A stretch of 8,240 bases of DNA, from the NCBI GenBank assembly GCA_011526335.1, contig WTJB01000158.1:1-8240 (forward strand), read 5' to 3'. A program made the position numbers and the translations under genes. Each line of letters begins with the position of its first letter. Position 1 is the first letter of the stretch. Source of the DNA: Candidatus Arcticimaribacter sp. GTDB lineage: Bacteria > Bacteroidota > Bacteroidia > Flavobacteriales > Flavobacteriaceae. Below, piece by piece: positions 1-6,816 of this stretch. The notes under the pieces are model-generated. The model did no database searches. It had not been told where the DNA came from and worked only from the letters and a program-made list of their open reading frames with translations.

Positions 1-951
1 ACCTTGAACCGTTTTTGTGGATCGGGCTTGGAATCTATGAACCAAGCGGCTGCCTACATTAAATCTGGATTTAGAGACCTTATTGTAGCCGGTGGTGTAG
101 AAAGTATGTCACGGGTAGCGATGGGCTCTGATGGTGCAGGGATGTTTATTGATCCTACTTTAGCCATTCCGGGAAATCTAGTTCCTCAAGGAATATCAGC
201 AGACCTTATTGCTTCAAAATACGGGTATACCCGAGAAGCAACAGACCAATTTGCTGCAGAATCTCAACGTCGTGCAGCAGAAGCCGATGCCAAGGGATAT
301 TTTAAATCGCGTTTTGCCGTAAAAGATCAAAATGGAATTGACATTCTCACCACAGACGAAAACATTCGTCCGGGCACTACAGCAGAAGGAATGGCCACAT
401 TACAACCTGCTTTCCAAATGATGGGAGCAATGGCTGGTTTTGATGACGTTGCCTTGGATAAATATCCGGAAGTAGAAACCTTACATCACGTACACCATGC
501 CGGAAACTCTTCCGCCATTGTAGACGGAGCGGCCATTTCCTTGATTGGTAACAAAGAGGCAGGAGTTAAAATGGGACTAAAACCGCGTTTTAAAATACGT
601 ACAGCTGCAATAGACGGTACAGATCCAACCATAATGCTTACAGGTCCTGCCCCAGCCTCGCGCAAAGCACTGAAGCAAGCGGGAATGTCTATCGGGGACA
701 TTGACTTGATTGAAGTAAATGAAGCCTTTTCTGCCATTCCAATGTTGTTTATGGAAGAAATGGGCGTCTCGCATGACATTGTAAATGTCAACGGAGGGGC
801 TATTGCTCTGGGTCACCCCCTTGGGGCCACGGGTTGTATGATCACAGGAACCCTTATGGATGAATTGGAGAGAAGAGACCTGAATACTGGTCTTGTTACC
901 TTATGTATTGCTGGCGGAATGGGAATAGCAACCATTATCGAGCGCGTATAA
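1..951 (+). CDS. 3-ketoacyl-CoA thiolase (acetyl-CoA C-acyltransferase), 5' end missing
   Basis: Thiolase that cleaves 3-ketoacyl-CoA with free CoA to give acetyl-CoA and a shortened acyl-CoA, the last step of beta-oxidation, in the cytoplasm. The reading frame is already open at base 1 (Thr-Leu-Asn-Arg-Phe-Cys), so the gene begins left of the window; the TTG at position 4 is not a start. The 316 visible residues compare with about 390-400 in the family, so roughly 80 N-terminal residues are missing. Seen directly: the nucleophilic Cys in NRFCGSG (window residue 6), HAGNSS near 166-171, NEAF at 240-243, the catalytic His in GHPLGATG (272) and the second catalytic Cys in CIAGGMG (302). All active-site elements are intact. 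It lies 21 bp upstream of the hydratase/dehydrogenase gene, which fits a two-subunit trifunctional enzyme. The run TDPTIMLTGPAPA recalls thiolases paired with long-chain trifunctional alpha subunits rather than biosynthetic acetoacetyl-CoA thiolases, but chain-length preference is inference. Confidence 0.95.
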   Translation, partial: TLNRFCGSGLESMNQAAAYIKSGFRDLIVAGGVESMSRVAMGSDGAGMFIDPTLAIPGNLVPQGISADLIASKYGYTREATDQFAAESQRRAAEADAKGYFKSRFAVKDQNGIDILTTDENIRPGTTAEGMATLQPAFQMMGAMAGFDDVALDKYPEVETLHHVHHAGNSSAIVDGAAISLIGNKEAGVKMGLKPRFKIRTAAIDGTDPTIMLTGPAPASRKALKQAGMSIGDIDLIEVNEAFSAIPMLFMEEMGVSHDIVNVNGGAIALGHPLGATGCMITGTLMDELERRDLNTGLVTLCIAGGMGIATIIERV

Positions 952-972
952 TTTTAAACCCAAAGAAGAAAA

Positions 973-3123
973 ATGGAAAATATTCAAGATACCCTATTGT
1001 CTTTTTCAGTAGATGCTGACGGCGTAGGAACACTAACGATTAATCAAACTGAAAACTCTGCAAATCTCTTTTCTGAAGAATTTATTGCACGCTATATAGA
1101 AGTAGCTCAACAGGCCATAGCCGACGAGAACGTAAAAGGGGTTATCGTAACTTCTGGGAAGCCCATATTTATGGCGGGAGCAGATCTCAATGCACTCTTA
1201 GAAGACATTACAGACAAAAAAGCGTTTACCGATAATTTAATGCAATTGCATCGCAGTCTTCGCGAAATTGAAACGGGGGGCAAACCCTTTGTTGCTGCGA
1301 TCAACGGAACCGCTTTAGGTGGAGGACTAGAACTATGTTTGGCTTGCCATCACAGAATTGCCATTAATTCCACAAAAATCAAACTTGGTTTTCCGGAAAT
1401 AAAAGTTGGTTTATTCCCCGGTGCAGGAGGAACGGTAAAAGCACCTTATTTGCTGGGCATTCAAACTGCATTGATGTATTTATTGCAAGGGATAGAAGCG
1501 CGCCCTCCCAAAGCACTAAAAGATGGTTTGATTGATGCCGTTGCTGAAAATGAAGAAGAAATGTTGGCGGCAGCAAAAAAATTCATTTTAGAAACGCCCA
1601 ATCCTGTACAGCCTTGGGACAATAAAAAACATAGAATTCCTGGTGGAGCCTTGTGGACACCCAACGGAGTTCAAACGATGGTAGGGGCATCTGGAAATGT
1701 GGGGAAACTTACTCACGGAAATTACCCCTCAGCCCAAAAAATCATCAAAGTCATCCACGACGGGATACAAATTCCTGTTGACCGTGCTTTGGAAATTGAG
1801 GCGAGAAACTTTACCCATGCCGTATGCACCAAAGAGGCCAAAAATATGATTCGCACTGGCTTTTTCGCCATTCAAGACGCCGCCAAAGGAAAGGCACGTC
1901 CGAAAGATGAGCCAAAATATGAAATCAATAAATTAGGAATTCTAGGGGCAGGAATGATGGGTGCTGGTATCGCTTATGTTTCGGCCAAGGCAGGGATGGA
2001 TGTGGTCCTAAAAGATGTTACTGTGGAAGGCGCCGAAAAAGGAAAAGCCTACTCTAGCATGCTTTTGGATAAAGCCATTGCAAAAAAACGTTCTACGCCA
2101 GAAAAGAAAGAAACGCTATTGGCTAAAATCACCCCAACAGATGACCCGAATGCCGTAGAAGGAAGTGATTTGATTATTGAAGCGGTTTTTGAAAATGTAG
2201 AATTAAAAGATCGTGTAACCAAAGAAACAGAAGCTGTTCTAGGAGAAGACAAAGTATATGGTTCCAATACCTCTACGATCCCGATTAGTCTTCTTGCAAA
2301 ATCATCTGCACGCCCAGAAAACTTTATCGGTATTCACTTCTTCTCACCGGTAGACAAAATGCCCTTGGTAGAAATTATTGTGGGAGAAAAAACAGAAGAC
2401 AAGGCCATAGCTGCAGCAGTGGACTATACCGTTGCCATAAAGAAAGTTCCTATTGTTGTAAACGACAGTAGAGGCTTCTTTACTTCGCGCTGTTTTGGAA
2501 CATTTGTTAGTGAAGGAATGTTTTTATTAGAAGAAGGTGTCCCTGCCCCCATGATAGAACGTGTGGCTACAAAAATTGGAATGCCCGTAGGGCCTCTAGC
2601 GGTTCATGATGAAGTGTCTTTGACCCTATCGGTTCATATTTTTGAAAGCGATCCTTCAGAAAAGAAAGCCTTTGAAAAACGCACCTATAATTTGGTTAAA
2701 AACCTTGTCGAAAACCACCAAAGAACAGGGAAAAAAGACGGCGCTGGTTTCTATGATTACCCAAAAGGGGGGCAAAAGAAATTATGGGCTGGTCTTAAGG
2801 AAATTTTCCCGCCAAAACCTGGGGCCATAGAAGAAGAGGAAGTGAAAAAACGTTTGCTTCACCGACAGGTTCTTGAAAGCTACCGTTGTTTAGACGAAGG
2901 CGTTCTACGCTCTACCACAGATGGAGACATTGGGTCTATTCTAGGATGGGGATTCCCCATTTTTACAGGAGGCGCACTCTCTTACATCGATTATGTGGGG
3001 ATGGATAATTTCATTGAAGATTGTGACCGCTTTAAAGCCGCTTATGGAGAACACTGGGAAGTTCCACAAAGTTTACGTGACTTGGCCAGTGCCGGAAAAT
3101 CCATCCATGATTTTGGCAAGTAA
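973..3123 (+). CDS. Bifunctional enoyl-CoA hydratase / 3-hydroxyacyl-CoA dehydrogenase (trifunctional enzyme alpha subunit)
   Basis: 716-residue protein that hydrates trans-2-enoyl-CoA and oxidises the resulting L-3-hydroxyacyl-CoA with NAD+, the two middle steps of beta-oxidation. Residues about 5-200 form the crotonase domain, with oxyanion-hole segments MAGADL (67-72) and ALGGGLE (114-120) and catalytic Glu120 and Glu142. Residues about 318-500 form the NAD-binding dehydrogenase domain, with the glycine-rich GILGAGMMGAG (322-332), SNTST (431-435), catalytic His455 in HFFSP, Glu467 and Asn497. The C-terminal dehydrogenase repeats follow to 716. Length matches FadB/FadJ proteins (about 714-729). 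Several stretches (LACHHRI, PVQPWD, AGIAYVSAKAG, FSPVDKMPLVEII) closely match my recollection of the mycobacterial-type FadB, suggesting that subfamily rather than E. coli FadB; this was not checked by alignment. The ATG at 973 follows an A-rich leader (AAAGAAGAAAA). The gene is co-directional with the thiolase and probably co-transcribed. The symbol is left blank because fadB and fadJ cannot be separated by eye. Confidence 0.96.
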   Translation: MENIQDTLLSFSVDADGVGTLTINQTENSANLFSEEFIARYIEVAQQAIADENVKGVIVTSGKPIFMAGADLNALLEDITDKKAFTDNLMQLHRSLREIETGGKPFVAAINGTALGGGLELCLACHHRIAINSTKIKLGFPEIKVGLFPGAGGTVKAPYLLGIQTALMYLLQGIEARPPKALKDGLIDAVAENEEEMLAAAKKFILETPNPVQPWDNKKHRIPGGALWTPNGVQTMVGASGNVGKLTHGNYPSAQKIIKVIHDGIQIPVDRALEIEARNFTHAVCTKEAKNMIRTGFFAIQDAAKGKARPKDEPKYEINKLGILGAGMMGAGIAYVSAKAGMDVVLKDVTVEGAEKGKAYSSMLLDKAIAKKRSTPEKKETLLAKITPTDDPNAVEGSDLIIEAVFENVELKDRVTKETEAVLGEDKVYGSNTSTIPISLLAKSSARPENFIGIHFFSPVDKMPLVEIIVGEKTEDKAIAAAVDYTVAIKKVPIVVNDSRGFFTSRCFGTFVSEGMFLLEEGVPAPMIERVATKIGMPVGPLAVHDEVSLTLSVHIFESDPSEKKAFEKRTYNLVKNLVENHQRTGKKDGAGFYDYPKGGQKKLWAGLKEIFPPKPGAIEEEEVKKRLLHRQVLESYRCLDEGVLRSTTDGDIGSILGWGFPIFTGGALSYIDYVGMDNFIEDCDRFKAAYGEHWEVPQSLRDLASAGKSIHDFGK

Positions 3124-3142
3124 AAACAAAGACTATTCCATT

Positions 3143-3170
3143 AAAAAAGCGCCTAATCGGCGCTTTTTTT
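3143..3170. terminator. Bidirectional intrinsic terminator
   Basis: Perfect 11-bp inverted repeat: AAAAAAGCGCC at 3143-3153 and GGCGCTTTTTT at 3159-3169, with the 5-nt loop TAATC. The GC core is five pairs. A run of seven T follows on the plus strand (3164-3170), and the A-run at 3143-3148 gives six U for minus-strand transcripts. It therefore fits a rho-independent terminator for both the hydratase/dehydrogenase gene (stop at 3121-3123) and the convergent TetR gene, whose TAA stop at 3169-3171 lies on the edge of the stem. Confidence 0.9.
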
Positions 3171-3825
3171 AGTTTTCGTATTGGCTAAAGATGAGATCAT
3201 TGACCACATCGGCGTGTTGCTCGATTTGTTGCTGGGAAAAAACATCTGTCCCGTATTGCATTTTTAAATGATGGGCAAGCATAAAAAAGCTTCCGGATAC
3301 TCCCAGAATAATACTCACAAAATTTGCCCGGGGTATCGTCTTAAACTCTTTTAATGAGGACAGAGGAGCATTTATACTTTCTTCTCCAAACCATATAACG
3401 GGCGTCAACAAATGTTCGCTTAAATAATTGGAACGCCAAGTATCTGTTCCCATCTCATTGAAAATGATTTTGTAAAGGGCTGGATTTTCGGCCAAGAAAT
3501 AAATGTATTGCCGCGTATAGGCGCGCAACATTGTAATTCCCTTGAGATCCTTAAAGTAACTTTGAATGTCTTCAAAGCGTACCACAAGCTTCTCACCCAG
3601 ATAAGCAACCGCTCTTTTCCATAAGATCTCCTTATTTTCAAAGTGATAACTAATCAACGGATTGGTAACACCAACCCGTTGGGCTACATCTTTTAACTGT
3701 GCCCCCTCGTACCCGTTTTCTGAAAAAACATGAAGTGCTGCATCTAGTATGTCGTTGATATCTAATTCTTGAGATAAACTTGGCCTCCCGCGTTTCCTTT
3801 TTTTAATGGGTTTATTTTCCGACAT
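3169..3825 (-). CDS. TetR/AcrR-family transcriptional regulator, likely of fatty-acid degradation
   Basis: 218-residue DNA-binding repressor of typical TetR length. The N-terminus (residues 8-16) is strongly basic and contains an RGRP core resembling an AT-hook, a common extension in this family. The helix-turn-helix spans about residues 23-68, with DAALHVFSENGYEGAQLKDVAQRVG followed by the recognition segment TNPLISYHFENKEIL, which is very typical of TetR proteins. The rest (about 70-218) is the variable helical ligand and dimerisation domain and does not reveal the ligand. The ATG at 3823-3825 is the start; the next upstream minus-strand ATG (3831-3833) is out of frame. The gene lies between the hydratase/dehydrogenase unit (convergent, shared terminator) and the acyl-CoA dehydrogenase gene (divergent). 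By analogy with FadR- and PsrA-type TetR regulators it probably represses beta-oxidation genes and is released by acyl-CoA. That role is inferred from context; the family assignment is firm. Confidence 0.93.
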   Translation of the reverse strand: MSENKPIKKRKRGRPSLSQELDINDILDAALHVFSENGYEGAQLKDVAQRVGVTNPLISYHFENKEILWKRAVAYLGEKLVVRFEDIQSYFKDLKGITMLRAYTRQYIYFLAENPALYKIIFNEMGTDTWRSNYLSEHLLTPVIWFGEESINAPLSSLKEFKTIPRANFVSIILGVSGSFFMLAHHLKMQYGTDVFSQQQIEQHADVVNDLIFSQYEN

Positions 3826-3936
3826 AAAATCATTTTCTAGGGGCCAATTTAATTAAAATTTAACAGTCATATTCGTATGGGAGGTAAAATCAGCTGAAAT
3901 ATCTATTTTATTTAATCACAATTCAATATTTATTAC

Positions 3937-3944
3937 GATCTTTG
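3937..3944 (+). promoter_or_regulatory. Candidate -7 element for the acyl-CoA dehydrogenase gene
   Basis: GATCTTTG differs at one position from the Bacteroidota TAnnTTTG -7 consensus and lies 28 bp before the ATG at 3973, a plausible leader distance. I see no clear TTTG -33 element at the expected spacing. The call is weak. Confidence 0.3.
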
Positions 3945-3962
3945 GTAAAAGAGGTAACCAAA
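3941..3962. promoter_or_regulatory. Candidate operator: inverted repeat TTTGGT-N10-ACCAAA
   Basis: Six-base arms TTTGGT (3941-3946) and ACCAAA (3957-3962) flank 10 bp, within the 147-bp divergent spacer between the TetR gene and the acyl-CoA dehydrogenase gene. The left arm overlaps the TTTG of the candidate -7 element, and the right arm ends 10 bp before the start codon, so a bound dimer would block transcription initiation. TetR operators are commonly palindromes of this overall size. Competing palindromes in the same spacer are TTTAATTAAA (3848-3857) and TCAGCTGA (3890-3897), so the assignment is a guess from position. Confidence 0.35.
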
Positions 3963-3972
3963 ACGACCGATC

Positions 3973-5133
3973 ATGGATTTTAGACTTTCAGAAGAGCACA
4001 AGGCCGTACGCGACACAGCTAAAGATTTTGCACAAATACACCTAAAACCCGGTGTTATTGAACGTGATACCCATATGAGCTACCCAGAAGAAGGAGTGGC
4101 CATGATGAAATCGCTAGGTTTTATGGGCATGATGACTGCTGAGGCCTACGGAGGGAGCGGAATGGATACTTTGTCCTACGTGATTGCTTTAGAAGAAATT
4201 TCGAAAATAGACAACAGTGCTTCGGTGATTATGTCTGTAAACAATTCATTGGTTGCATGGGGACTAGAAGAATACGGAACCGACGAACAAAAAGAAAAAT
4301 ACCTTAAGACCATTGCCACAGCCGACCAAATTGGTTGTTTCTGTCTTTCTGAACCAGAAGCAGGGAGTGATGCCAGTAAACAACGAACAACTGCGGTAGA
4401 TAAAGGCGATCACTACCTCCTCAATGGGGTAAAAAACTGGATTACAAACGGAGGAAAAGCCGGCATTCATTTGGTGATTGCGCATACGCATCCTGAAAAA
4501 GGACATAAAGGAATCAATGCATTTATTGTTGAAAAAAGTTGGGAAGGGGTGAGTATAGGACCTAAAGAAGATAAATTGGGCATCCGTTCTTCGGACACCC
4601 ACTCAATTACCTATACCGACGTAAAAGTCCCCAAAGAAAACCGGCTAGGCCCCGAGGGATTTGGGTTTACCTTTGCCATGAAAACCCTGGAAGGCGGTCG
4701 CATTGGTATTGCAGCGCAAGCATTGGGTATAGCCGCAGGGGCTTACGAACTTGCTGTTGCCTATGCAAAATTAAGAACAACCTTTGGAAAACCGATCATT
4801 AAACACCAGGCCATCGCCTTTAAATTGGCCGAAATGTCTGCTGATATTGAAGCCGCAAGAATGATGGTCTATCGCGCAGCTTGGCTTAAAGACAATGGAT
4901 ATCCCTACGGACATGCGAGTGCTATGGCCAAATTAATGGCCTCGGATGTGGCCATGAGACACACCATAGAAGCCGTTCAAATTCATGGTGGAAATGGGTA
5001 TGTAAAAGAATACCACGTGGAACGCTTGATGCGGGATGCAAAAATTACTCAGATCTATGAAGGAACTTCTGAAATACAGAAAATCGTAATCGCCAAACAA
5101 ATTGAGGGCGACAACCTGCAATTGCCCCTTTAA
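3973..5133 (+). CDS. Acyl-CoA dehydrogenase, short/branched-chain type
   Basis: 386-residue FAD enzyme, the usual length for short- and medium-chain acyl-CoA dehydrogenases, which introduces the trans-2 double bond in acyl-CoA and passes electrons to electron transfer flavoprotein. Seen in order: N-terminal helical domain (about 5-118), middle beta domain with CLSEPEAGSD (124-133) and WITNGG (156-161), and C-terminal helical domain with RTTFGKPI (268-275), HGGNGY (338-343) and YEGTSEIQ (362-369). Glu363 in YEGT stands at the catalytic base position of short- and medium-chain enzymes, as opposed to the isovaleryl or long-chain placement. Substrate length cannot be read reliably. The ATG at 3973 is the only plausible start because an in-frame TAA lies at 3955-3957. 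A purine-rich AAGAGG (3949-3954) is too distant to be a normal ribosome-binding site. The gene is divergent from the TetR gene and likely controlled by it. No electron transfer flavoprotein genes are in the window. Confidence 0.96.
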   Translation: MDFRLSEEHKAVRDTAKDFAQIHLKPGVIERDTHMSYPEEGVAMMKSLGFMGMMTAEAYGGSGMDTLSYVIALEEISKIDNSASVIMSVNNSLVAWGLEEYGTDEQKEKYLKTIATADQIGCFCLSEPEAGSDASKQRTTAVDKGDHYLLNGVKNWITNGGKAGIHLVIAHTHPEKGHKGINAFIVEKSWEGVSIGPKEDKLGIRSSDTHSITYTDVKVPKENRLGPEGFGFTFAMKTLEGGRIGIAAQALGIAAGAYELAVAYAKLRTTFGKPIIKHQAIAFKLAEMSADIEAARMMVYRAAWLKDNGYPYGHASAMAKLMASDVAMRHTIEAVQIHGGNGYVKEYHVERLMRDAKITQIYEGTSEIQKIVIAKQIEGDNLQLPL

Positions 5134-5152
5134 CCTTAAGGGGTTAATTTTT
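5125..5152 (+). terminator. Candidate terminator of the acyl-CoA dehydrogenase gene
   Basis: CCCCTT (5125-5130) pairs with AAGGGG (5138-5143) around a 7-nt loop, extendable by one G-U pair, and a T-run follows at 5148-5152. The left arm is coding sequence and the loop starts with the stop codon; the right arm overlaps the 3' end of the opposing flavin reductase gene. The stem is short and two to four bases separate it from the T-run, so strength is uncertain. No T-run follows on the minus strand. Confidence 0.4.
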
Positions 5153-5600
5153 GATACCCTTTAAAGTACAGCAAGGGCGATTTGGTCTCATCACAATCCA
5201 AGTCCAGAACTTCACAGAGATACAATAAATGATCTCCAGCCGGAAGGATTTCTTTGATCTGGGTAGCATACCAGCCTAATCCATCGGATAGAATTTTTAC
5301 CCCCGCTTTTTCTTCCCAATCTAAACTTAACCCCTCTTGAGGTTGCCCTGCAAAATGATTGCTGATGTTTTCCATGGAGGCTTCTAGTATAGATATCCCT
5401 ATGCGTTCATTTTCCGTCAACCGGTTGGCTAAAGTATTTCCCTTTTGTACCGCAAAAGAAACTAAGGGCGGATCTAAAGAAATAGAAACAAAAGAGTTGG
5501 CTGTCATACCGTGCAGTTCTCCTGAAGCGTCTTGATGCGTAATGACGGTAATTCCTGTAGCGAATTTCCCTGCCACTGCTCTTAATTTTTTCTTATCCAT
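5136..5600 (-). CDS. Flavin reductase-like domain protein (FMN-binding split-barrel)
   Basis: 154-residue protein of the flavin reductase-like family (HpaC/RutF/StyB type), which typically binds FMN or FAD and uses NAD(P)H to supply reduced flavin to a monooxygenase. The diagnostic pattern is present: KFATGITVIT (12-21), the flavin-binding GMTANSFVSISLDPPLVS (31-48), VQKGNTLANRL (51-61), GDH (122-124) and the C-terminal PLLYFKGYQ (142-150). Length is typical, so this is a single complete domain. The ATG at 5598-5600 is preceded on the minus strand by TATTTTTG, a match to the Bacteroidota -7 element. Its stop is 2 bp from the stop of the convergent acyl-CoA dehydrogenase gene, so the pair is not an operon and shared function cannot be assumed. 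No partner monooxygenase is in the window; the physiological substrate is unknown, and some family members are stand-alone flavoproteins with other roles. Confidence 0.9.
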   Translation of the reverse strand: MDKKKLRAVAGKFATGITVITHQDASGELHGMTANSFVSISLDPPLVSFAVQKGNTLANRLTENERIGISILEASMENISNHFAGQPQEGLSLDWEEKAGVKILSDGLGWYATQIKEILPAGDHLLYLCEVLDLDCDETKSPLLYFKGYQKLTP

Positions 5601-5615
5601 GAATCAATTTTTGAA

Positions 5616-5623
5616 CAAAAATA
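5616..5623 (-). promoter_or_regulatory. Candidate -7 promoter element of the flavin reductase gene
   Basis: Read on the minus strand this is TATTTTTG, an exact match to TAnnTTTG, 15 bp before the ATG at 5600. No TTTG-like -33 element is evident at 17-23 bp upstream, and the spacer is AT-rich, so chance matches are possible. Confidence 0.45.
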
Positions 5624-5686
5624 AACAATCCTCAAGCATTGTAAATCTGATTTTAAAACAAAGAATAAAAACAAGGATATTAAACG

Positions 5687-5694
5687 TATATTTG
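5687..5694 (+). promoter_or_regulatory. Candidate -7 promoter element of the mechanosensitive channel unit
   Basis: TATATTTG matches TAnnTTTG exactly and lies 20 bp before the ATG at 5715. Transcription starting a few bases downstream would begin at or after the upstream TTG (5700-5702), favouring the ATG as the translation start. A matching -33 element is not apparent. Confidence 0.45.
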
Positions 5695-5714
5695 GACTGT
5701 TGACTTATAATACA

Positions 5715-6815
5715 ATGGAATTGCAAGAGACTTTGGCGACTGTTTTTTTAGGCAATACGATAAAGGCCTACGGGTTTTTTTTGATTTCCCTTTTGTTGGG
5801 ATTACTCTTTAAGCGCTTAGTACAAAATTACCTCAGTACCCTGCTCTATTCTTTGGTTGGAAAACGAACAGAAGGCGTTGACAAATCTAATTTTGACACC
5901 CTCTTACATACTCCACTTCAAAATATCATTTTGCTGGGGATTATATATATAGCATTTAGTCATTTGACGTTTCCAGAATCTTGGGGCTGGGCCCCGCCTA
6001 GCGAATTTGGAATACGACAAGTATTGCAAAGAGGTTTTTCATTATTCTTTGCACTAACCTTTTTTTGGATCTTACTGCGTGTAGTAGAATACTTTGGCCT
6101 AATCCTGAAAGCTAGAGCCGCTAAAACGGAGAACAAAATGGATGATCAACTCATCCCCTTTGGAATAGAAATTGCAAAAGTGATTTTGATCATTCTCGGA
6201 GGAATTACCATCTTGGGAAGTGTTTTTCAGGTAAACATTACCGCACTAGCCACAGGACTGGGAATTGGCGGAATTGCCATTGCCATGGCCTCCAAAGAAA
6301 GTTTAGAAAATTTACTCGGGTCCTTTACTATTTTCTTTGACAAACCTTTCACTTTTGGCGATATCATTACTGTTGGAGGAATAACAGGCGTAGTCGAAAA
6401 AGTAGGCTTCCGATCTACGCGTATCCGCACTTTTGATAAAAGCATCGTAACGGTACCCAATAAAAACTTGGTCAATGCGGAACTTGACAATTTAGGGGTT
6501 CGCCCAGTAAGGCGAGTTAAATTCAACATCGGTCTTACCTATGCGACATCTGTGGAGCAAATCAAAGGCATTGTTCATGACATTCAGCAGCTTATTGATG
6601 AGCATCCACAAACAAATCAGGACGGAAGGGTACGTTTTCAAGAATTTGGCGCCAGCTCTTTAGACATTTTGGTCATGTTTTATGTAGATAGCCCCTCTTG
6701 GGAAACTCTGATAGACGTTAAACAAGAAATCAACTACAGCATTATTGAAATTGTAAAAAAACATAAATCCGATTTTGCTTTTCCTTCCACATCGGTTTAT
6801 TTAGAAAAAAATTAA
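5715..6815 (+). CDS. MscS-family small-conductance mechanosensitive ion channel
   Basis: Inner-membrane channel that opens under membrane tension and releases solutes during osmotic downshock. From the ATG at 5715 the protein has 366 residues, against 286 in E. coli MscS, so it has extra N-terminal membrane segments. Hydrophobic segments are visible at about 15-35, 68-84, 104-125 and 153-172, followed by the Gly/Ala-rich pore helix (about 173-200: ITALATGLGIGGIAIAMASK) and the beta domain signature around 201-255 (GSFTIFFDKPFTFGD, VEKVGFRSTRIRT, VPNKNLVN). Residues 265-366 form the C-terminal alpha/beta cytoplasmic cage domain. The frame could extend five codons upstream to a TTG at 5700, but the ATG is preferred given the -7-like element at 5687-5694. 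It is the first gene of a tight plus-strand run, with 1 bp to the next ATG. The long poly-T runs encode Phe/Leu-rich membrane helices and do not interrupt the frame. Confidence 0.95.
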   Translation: MELQETLATVFLGNTIKAYGFFLISLLLGLLFKRLVQNYLSTLLYSLVGKRTEGVDKSNFDTLLHTPLQNIILLGIIYIAFSHLTFPESWGWAPPSEFGIRQVLQRGFSLFFALTFFWILLRVVEYFGLILKARAAKTENKMDDQLIPFGIEIAKVILIILGGITILGSVFQVNITALATGLGIGGIAIAMASKESLENLLGSFTIFFDKPFTFGDIITVGGITGVVEKVGFRSTRIRTFDKSIVTVPNKNLVNAELDNLGVRPVRRVKFNIGLTYATSVEQIKGIVHDIQQLIDEHPQTNQDGRVRFQEFGASSLDILVMFYVDSPSWETLIDVKQEINYSIIEIVKKHKSDFAFPSTSVYLEKN

Positions 6816-6816
6816 G

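Noticed and set aside
4..6. TTG at position 4 as the thiolase start
   Set aside because: It would place the nucleophilic cysteine only five residues from the N-terminus and delete the N-terminal fold; the frame is open through base 1.
486..816. Minus-strand open frames inside the thiolase gene
   Set aside because: They lie fully antisense to a thiolase with intact catalytic motifs, and their translations show no recognisable domain.
2049..2830. Minus- and plus-strand short frames inside the hydratase/dehydrogenase gene
   Set aside because: They are shadows of a well-supported coding frame with no motif or start signal of their own.
3848..3857. TTTAATTAAA palindrome as the main regulator binding site
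   Set aside because: It is purely AT in an AT-rich spacer, so a chance palindrome is likely; kept only as an alternative to the dyad at 3941-3962.
4264..4602. 112-codon minus-strand frame within the acyl-CoA dehydrogenase gene
   Set aside because: Antisense to a strongly conserved enzyme; the translation is low-complexity Phe/Arg-rich with no recognised fold.
5743..6067. Homopolymer T-runs of seven to eight bases in the channel gene as phase-variation sites
   Set aside because: They encode Phe/Leu-rich membrane helices in an intact frame, and runs of this length are expected in AT-rich DNA; nothing points to a phase-variable function.
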